From: Thermotoga sp. 4484_232
GTDB taxonomy: Bacteria > Thermotogota > Thermotogae > Thermotogales > Thermotogaceae
Length of the DNA stretch: 10,265 nt
Direction of reading: 5' to 3'
Assembly (NCBI GenBank): GCA_002084985.1
Contig: MZGO01000016.1
Coordinates: 1 to 10,265 of the forward strand
Part shown: piece after piece, positions 6,975 to 10,265 of the stretch
How positions within the stretch are numbered: the first letter of the stretch is position 1
Layout of the letters: each line of letters starts with the position of its first letter
Translations under genes and position numbers: made by a program
Notes under the pieces: model-generated
What the model was told of the DNA's origin: nothing
The model's input: only the letters and a program-made list of their open reading frames with translations
Database searches by the model: none

Positions 6975-7648
6975 GTTATCGACCTCTTAAAGAGAGCATC
7001 CACATGGATATCAACGGTGTCCAACAGAGGAACCGGAACATCGTATTTGAACAGGGTGAGCTCTGTACAGCCAAGGATGATGCCTTCTGCTCCCCTCTCT
7101 ATACCTTTTTTCATGATCACTTCGAGTTTCCTTTTATCCTCCTCGGCCAACACACCGTTTACCAATTTCTCGAATATTATCCCATTTACGACCTCCATGT
7201 CTTCATCATCGGGTCTCAACACTTTCATTCCCTCTTTTTCGAAATATCTCGGGTAGAGGTCGGAGGACATGGTGTACTTCGTTCCCAAAAGCAAAACCTT
7301 TTTCAGTCCCATTCTCTTTGAATATTTCGAAACCTCCTCTATCATGTGAACTAGGCCTTCAGGTTTTTGAAAGTGTTCAAGAGCGATATGAACTGTGTTG
7401 GTTGCAAGAGCCAAGACCTCACATCCCATATTCTTCAAAGATGAAAATATGGAAATGATTTTTCTTCCAAGTTCTTCCCATCTTCCCCTTTCCATCAAGG
7501 GAATCATTTCTGAGAAATTGACACTGTATATGACGATCTCAGGATACACGTACTCTCCCAGATGCTCTCTTGAAAGCTCGATCAGCTTTTCGTAATATTC
7601 CAATGTGGTCTCTGGCCCCATTCCACCGATTATCCCGATTTTTCTCAT
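6971..7648 (-). CDS. Aspartate/glutamate racemase family protein (Thr/Cys catalytic pair)
   Basis: This is a 225-residue member of the Asp/Glu racemase superfamily, PLP-independent enzymes that invert amino acids by two-base catalysis. The N-terminus KIGIIGGMGPETT and the motif IILGCTELTL (second catalytic Cys, residue 194) are diagnostic. The first catalytic motif, normally xCNTxH, reads ATNTVH, so Thr83 replaces the Cys. The same Thr83 plus C-terminal Cys pair is known from the E. coli L-aspartate/glutamate-specific racemase (YgeA type), so this is probably an active variant and not a dead enzyme. The start is ATG 7646-7648, which forms TGATG with the upstream stop and has GAGGTG (7657-7662) eight bases ahead. 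A TTG one codon earlier (7649-7651) is less likely. A role in supplying a D-amino acid for peptidoglycan is plausible given the envelope-type neighbours, but the substrate cannot be read from sequence. Confidence 0.9.
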   Translation of the reverse strand: MRKIGIIGGMGPETTLEYYEKLIELSREHLGEYVYPEIVIYSVNFSEMIPLMERGRWEELGRKIISIFSSLKNMGCEVLALATNTVHIALEHFQKPEGLVHMIEEVSKYSKRMGLKKVLLLGTKYTMSSDLYPRYFEKEGMKVLRPDDEDMEVVNGIIFEKLVNGVLAEEDKRKLEVIMKKGIERGAEGIILGCTELTLFKYDVPVPLLDTVDIHVDALFKRSIT

Positions 7649-8277
7649 CAATCCTTCACCTCTATAACCATCTTTACTTTCAAGGCGATCGCCTCATCTT
7701 TCTCTGTAAAGACCTTTGCCTCCTCTGCCCACATCTTGAAATCCTTCTCGGGGTCTTTTATGAAAACATCTCCCCTCAGTGTCACCACACCCTCTTTTCT
7801 ATCGTACTCGAATTCTTTTGCATACATCTCCATGGATCCCTTGTTTATGACAACCGTTCCTTCCGAAGTTCCCTCGAATTTCTCCTCCTTCAGATTGAAA
7901 GACATCTCGTCACAGCTTATGTAAACCGTGTCGGAACTTTTTTCATCTACAAAAGCAACCTCCACATCTTTAGCCATTTTCCCGACACCATCCGTTATAT
8001 CGTATTGAAGATACGTTGATGTTGCAACACCGTACTCCAATTCTACAACGACAGTTCCCGTGGCTTCCATCTCCCTCCAGCTACCTTTCACCTTTCTCAC
8101 GACCATGTTGTCCGTTGAGAGCTTCAGGTTATCTTCTTCGATTTTCACAACCACTCCTCCTTCGTAGAATATCTCCTTTTCCTTGGGTTTGACCAGGTTC
8201 GAGGTTATATGTATCGTTTTCGAAAAGATTGCGATGGATATGAGCAACATAAAGATCAATGCAATCGATCTTTTCAT
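7648..8277 (-). CDS. Secreted OstA/LptA-like protein
   Basis: This 209-residue protein has an N-terminal signal peptide: MKR followed by the hydrophobic run SIALIFMLLISIAIFS, with probable cleavage near residue 19. No lipobox Cys is seen. The rest is beta-rich, with repeated short elements such as TGTVVVELEYG, EGTVVINKGSMEMYAKEFEYDRKEGVVTLRGDVFI and MWAEEAKVF. This 'G-x-V-x-I ... A-x-x-x-x-Y-D ... G-x-V' rhythm is typical of OstA/LptA/LptC domains, which stack as a beta-jellyroll and carry amphipathic lipid across the periplasm. The start ATG 8275-8277 was chosen because the signal peptide begins there, it overlaps the upstream stop as ATGA, and GAGGAGGTG lies 5 nt upstream. Starts further upstream would add a non-signal-like stretch. 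Its position after two patatin genes suggests an envelope lipid role. The family call comes from pattern alone and the homology is weak. Confidence 0.72.
   Translation of the reverse strand: MKRSIALIFMLLISIAIFSKTIHITSNLVKPKEKEIFYEGGVVVKIEEDNLKLSTDNMVVRKVKGSWREMEATGTVVVELEYGVATSTYLQYDITDGVGKMAKDVEVAFVDEKSSDTVYISCDEMSFNLKEEKFEGTSEGTVVINKGSMEMYAKEFEYDRKEGVVTLRGDVFIKDPEKDFKMWAEEAKVFTEKDEAIALKVKMVIEVKD
7657..7662 (-). promoter_or_regulatory. Ribosome binding site deciding the racemase start
   Basis: GAGGTG on the - strand lies eight bases before ATG 7646-7648 and five before TTG 7649-7651. The better spacing and the stronger codon favour the ATG, which also gives the common TGATG stop/start junction with the OstA-like gene. 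Confidence 0.7.
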
Positions 8278-9032
8278 ACCAGCACCTCCTCGATGAACTC
8301 CTTGGCCTTCAGATAGCACCTTCTCACGACATAGCTTGGTGATAAAACGTCGACATTTATCCTTAGAACCTTCTCAGCTTTTTCCAGCCTTCTCCTCTCC
8401 AATTCCTTCTTTCGAGCTATAGTTGCAAGAAACAAGTACTCGACAGCCAATCCTGGATTTTTTTCCTCAATCTGAGCAGGAGAGATCAAAACGACCAGGT
8501 CTCCCTCAGGGATTCCCGTTACCCAGGAAGAGGAAACATATTTTTCATCGAAAGGCTCATATATCAAAGGAAATGATAGACTCGCCTTGAGGGCATACCT
8601 TAGATTGTCTCCTTCCTTAAAAGTCACTTCTTTCCCATTTACAACATCGAAGGCGATTATTTCAAGACCTTTAGGAACATAAATGTTTGGAAAGATCTCG
8701 TCAACGAAAGAATCCAGCCTTTTCCTGTTTAAAAGTCCCTCCATTCTTCTAACACCTGCTTTCGCTATGATCCTCAGAATCCCCACCATACCGGGAAAAG
8801 ATGGCCCATTTTCGAAGAAATGCATGTAAAGTCTTCTCACTTGGTTCCAAATGTGTGTGATCATGACGTACGCCCTGTTTGGAGATTTCGTCGTCGAACT
8901 CAGGACGACTGGTATACAGGATATACCTGTACATCTTATGGTTTCGAAAGAAATATCATTTTCGAAAAAAGCTTTTAGAACCCCTATGGATCCCAGAAAC
9001 GCTCCATTATCTCCTCCAAATGACAAGATCAA
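8274..9032 (-). CDS. Degenerate patatin-like protein, probably catalytically inactive
   Basis: This 252-residue protein of the patatin fold is partnered with the intact patatin just upstream. The N-terminus LSFGGDNGAFLGSIGVLKAF keeps the Gly-rich oxyanion loop followed by a helix. The nucleophile elbow, normally GxSxG, reads GISCI (36-40): Ser38 is kept but the last Gly is lost. The segment ALKASLSFPLIYEPF (147-161) aligns with AVLASSSVPGFFEPL of the neighbour. The catalytic Asp motif that should follow (DGG or DGA) is replaced by SSS (167-169, in KYVSSSWVTGIP), so the Ser-Asp dyad is broken. No frameshift or stop is present and the frame is well formed, so it is maintained as a protein and is not a pseudogene. 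The start is TTG (9030-9032), overlapping the upstream stop as TTGA, with AGGTGA four bases ahead. It could be a regulatory or structural partner of the active patatin; that is inference. Confidence 0.82.
   Translation of the reverse strand: MILSFGGDNGAFLGSIGVLKAFFENDISFETIRCTGISCIPVVLSSTTKSPNRAYVMITHIWNQVRRLYMHFFENGPSFPGMVGILRIIAKAGVRRMEGLLNRKRLDSFVDEIFPNIYVPKGLEIIAFDVVNGKEVTFKEGDNLRYALKASLSFPLIYEPFDEKYVSSSWVTGIPEGDLVVLISPAQIEEKNPGLAVEYLFLATIARKKELERRRLEKAEKVLRINVDVLSPSYVVRRCYLKAKEFIEEVLV
8283..8291 (-). promoter_or_regulatory. Ribosome binding site deciding the OstA-like start
   Basis: GAGGAGGTG on the - strand lies five bases before ATG 8275-8277. It is a near-perfect anti-16S match and supports starting at the signal peptide, not at the codon 14 residues upstream. 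It lies inside the last codons of the degenerate patatin gene. Confidence 0.8.
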
Positions 9033-9802
9033 TCTATCACCTGCTTCACTTCGAAGCCTTCAAGATTGGCTTTGGCTTCTTTGTAAACTTCCCTGTAATT
9101 TTCAAAATCGGTCCAATCGTAAGACACTCTATGCGTTATCACATAATCTGCGAGTTTCATATCCTCTTCTTTCAAAAGTTTTCCCTTCCAGTCAGCCAGT
9201 TTAAAAAGCATATCTACGTGATCGGTGGGTGGAGGAATATCATCTTCGAAGATAGAAGCGATCACAAAATCCGCTCCCAAGATTCTGGCCTCCCTCACGG
9301 GGACAGGACATAAAACTCCCCCATCTAGAGATGGAGCGCCTCCCAACCAGAGAGGCTCGAAAAAACCTGGAACGGAGGAACTCGCAAGTACCGCATCGAC
9401 AAGAAATCCCTCTGTTACAAGGACGGATTCCTCCTCCACGGAATCGAAAACAACCACACCAAGTTTCTTCTTACAATCAGAAAATTTCTTTCTGTCAAAA
9501 AGATCTCTGAAAAATGGGTATATTTCTTCCACCTTCACAAGAGATTTTTGAAACAGGCTGAACCACGGTGTTTCTGATTCCTTGATTTTGTTCCTGAAGA
9601 CAGGTAAATACCTCTTCAGGGTGCTGAAGAGTTTCTCCTTGACAGTTTTTGAATCTCCAGATAGTGCAAATAATGCTCCTATCACCGCTCCCATCGATGA
9701 TCCCGTGACGATCTCTATGTCTATACTTTCGAGTTTCTCGAGAAGAGCGATATGTGCTACTCCCTTAACTCCTCCCGCTTCCAATGCAAGACCTATCCTC
9801 AT
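9029..9802 (-). CDS. Patatin-like phospholipase, intact catalytic dyad
   Basis: This is a 257-residue bacterial patatin-like serine acylhydrolase, expected to hydrolyse phospholipid or other acyl esters. All three signatures are present: the oxyanion loop GLALEAGGVKGVAH (4-17), the nucleophile elbow GSSMG (34-38, Ser36), and the Asp motif SLDGGVL (158-164, Asp160). The connecting segment AVLASSSVPGFFEPL is also typical. No signal peptide or membrane helix is seen, so it acts in the cytoplasm or at the inner face of the membrane. The start ATG (9800-9802) overlaps the upstream stop as ATGA, with GGAGG six bases ahead. Its stop overlaps the start of the degenerate paralogue. The N-terminal gene order (coiled-coil membrane protein, patatin, pseudo-patatin, OstA-like protein) suggests work on envelope lipid. 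The substrate is unknown. Confidence 0.93.
   Translation of the reverse strand: MRIGLALEAGGVKGVAHIALLEKLESIDIEIVTGSSMGAVIGALFALSGDSKTVKEKLFSTLKRYLPVFRNKIKESETPWFSLFQKSLVKVEEIYPFFRDLFDRKKFSDCKKKLGVVVFDSVEEESVLVTEGFLVDAVLASSSVPGFFEPLWLGGAPSLDGGVLCPVPVREARILGADFVIASIFEDDIPPPTDHVDMLFKLADWKGKLLKEEDMKLADYVITHRVSYDWTDFENYREVYKEAKANLEGFEVKQVID
9037..9042 (-). promoter_or_regulatory. Ribosome binding site supporting the TTG start of the degenerate patatin
   Basis: AGGTGA on the - strand lies four bases before TTG 9030-9032. Together with the TTGA stop/start overlap, and the fact that the oxyanion-loop strand starts at once after this codon, it supports the rare TTG start. Confidence 0.6.
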
Positions 9803-10265
9803 TTCAGTCCTCCAATGAGACCTATGAATCCCAGTAATATACCAGTTGCCCCAAGTATCATGTAGATAGTTCCCTTTCCTCGAATCTCCTCAACCTCTTT
9901 CTCCACTCTAGATATTCTATCTCCAGTTTTTTTAAGCTTCTTTTCATAATCACTCAGAGTCATTTTTATAGATAGAACCTCGTCCTCCAAATCCGACAGG
10001 TTCGAGGCAACCCTGGTTATCTCCGCTTTCAACTCTTCAGTTTTAACCATATCCTTCAACTTTTCCAACTCTTTTTCAGTGGAGATCAAATTGGATTCCA
10101 AGACCGCAGTTCTTTCCTTGATTCCCCACAATTCCTTTTTCAATATCGTGATCTCACTTTCAGTGTTGGAGAAGCCGAGGTCAACGTTTGATTTCAAATC
10201 TTCAATGTCCTTTTTGAGAAGGGATGCTTCCATTGTGATCGAACTCTCAAGAGTTAAGACGTCGG
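9799..10265 (-). CDS. Coiled-coil protein with C-terminal membrane anchor, 5'-truncated by window edge
   Basis: The visible part is about 155 residues. It is a long, highly charged coiled coil with heptad-like spacing of Leu/Ile/Val (for example LKKDIEDLKSNVD, ITILKKELWGIKE, LEKLKDMVK, ISRVEKEVEEIRG). It ends in one hydrophobic C-terminal helix, IYMILGATGILLGFIGLIGG, followed by LK and the stop. The ATG at 10231-10233 has no good ribosome site upstream. The frame stays open to the right edge (reading DVLTLESSIT before that Met), still coil-compatible, so the true start is probably outside the window. The stop overlaps the patatin start as ATGA. A rod with a C-terminal membrane anchor resembles the layout of the Thermotoga Omp-alpha spacer protein (N-terminal SLH domain, rod, C-terminal anchor), but the N-terminus needed to test this is not here. 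No enzymatic function is suggested. Confidence 0.78.
   Translation of the reverse strand, partial: DVLTLESSITMEASLLKKDIEDLKSNVDLGFSNTESEITILKKELWGIKERTAVLESNLISTEKELEKLKDMVKTEELKAEITRVASNLSDLEDEVLSIKMTLSDYEKKLKKTGDRISRVEKEVEEIRGKGTIYMILGATGILLGFIGLIGGLK

Noticed and set aside
8278..8319. Longer OstA-like protein beginning 14 residues before the signal peptide.
   Set aside because: The extra residues would bury the signal peptide, and the strong GAGGAGGTG site directs the later ATG.
8911..8929. Nested inverted repeats (GGTATA-N5-TATACC and CAGG-N5-CCTG) that could be an operator.
   Set aside because: They lie inside the degenerate patatin coding sequence (around the GISCI codons), with no promoter or gene start nearby. 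Short arms are likely chance.

Overview
The window looks like a piece of the chromosome of a hyperthermophilic bacterium of the Thermotogales, most likely Thermotoga or a close relative. This is inferred from the Lys/Glu-rich proteins, frequent AGA/AGG/ATA codons, very strong GGAGG-type ribosome binding sites, tightly overlapping genes, and a tRNA nucleotidyltransferase fused behind DHH and CBS domains, as in T. maritima. No similarity search was possible, so the assignment rests on recognition.

Layout. Positions 1-1229 (+ strand) hold the 3' part of the catalytic subunit of a B12-dependent methylmalonyl-CoA mutase, whose start lies left of the window. It ends in a perfect 22-nt palindrome followed by six T's. 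The same palindrome contains the stop codon of the gene converging from the other side. Everything from 1244 to the right edge is on the - strand and reads as one tightly packed operon. In transcription order it holds: a coiled-coil membrane protein (cut by the right edge), an intact patatin-like phospholipase, a degenerate patatin paralogue, a secreted OstA/LptA-like protein, an aspartate/glutamate racemase, a 903-residue DHH-CBS-CBS-tRNA nucleotidyltransferase, methylmalonyl-CoA epimerase, the carboxyltransferase subunit of methylmalonyl-CoA decarboxylase, a small OadG-like membrane subunit, the biotin carrier protein, and CheW. Most junctions are ATGA, GTGA or TTGA overlaps, or a stop codon lying within or beside the next ribosome binding site. 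There is no gap above 15 nt, so no internal promoter or terminator is evident. No intergenic stretch over 300 bases exists, and I saw no RNA gene, mobile element or CRISPR array.

How the genes fit. The left half is a propionate / methylmalonyl-CoA module. Mutase interconverts succinyl-CoA and (R)-methylmalonyl-CoA, epimerase converts R to S, and the biotin-dependent decarboxylase splits off CO2 to give propionyl-CoA. In known members this last step drives Na+ export. Two required parts are not in the window: the membrane carboxybiotin decarboxylase (MmdB) and the B12-binding subunit of the mutase. The right half is envelope-flavoured: a membrane-anchored coiled coil, two patatins, an OstA-like protein and an amino-acid racemase. 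The most unusual items are the degenerate patatin (catalytic Asp motif replaced by three serines), the racemase with Thr in place of its first catalytic Cys, the 101-nt overlap between the nucleotidyltransferase and epimerase genes, and the terminator that embeds both convergent stop codons.
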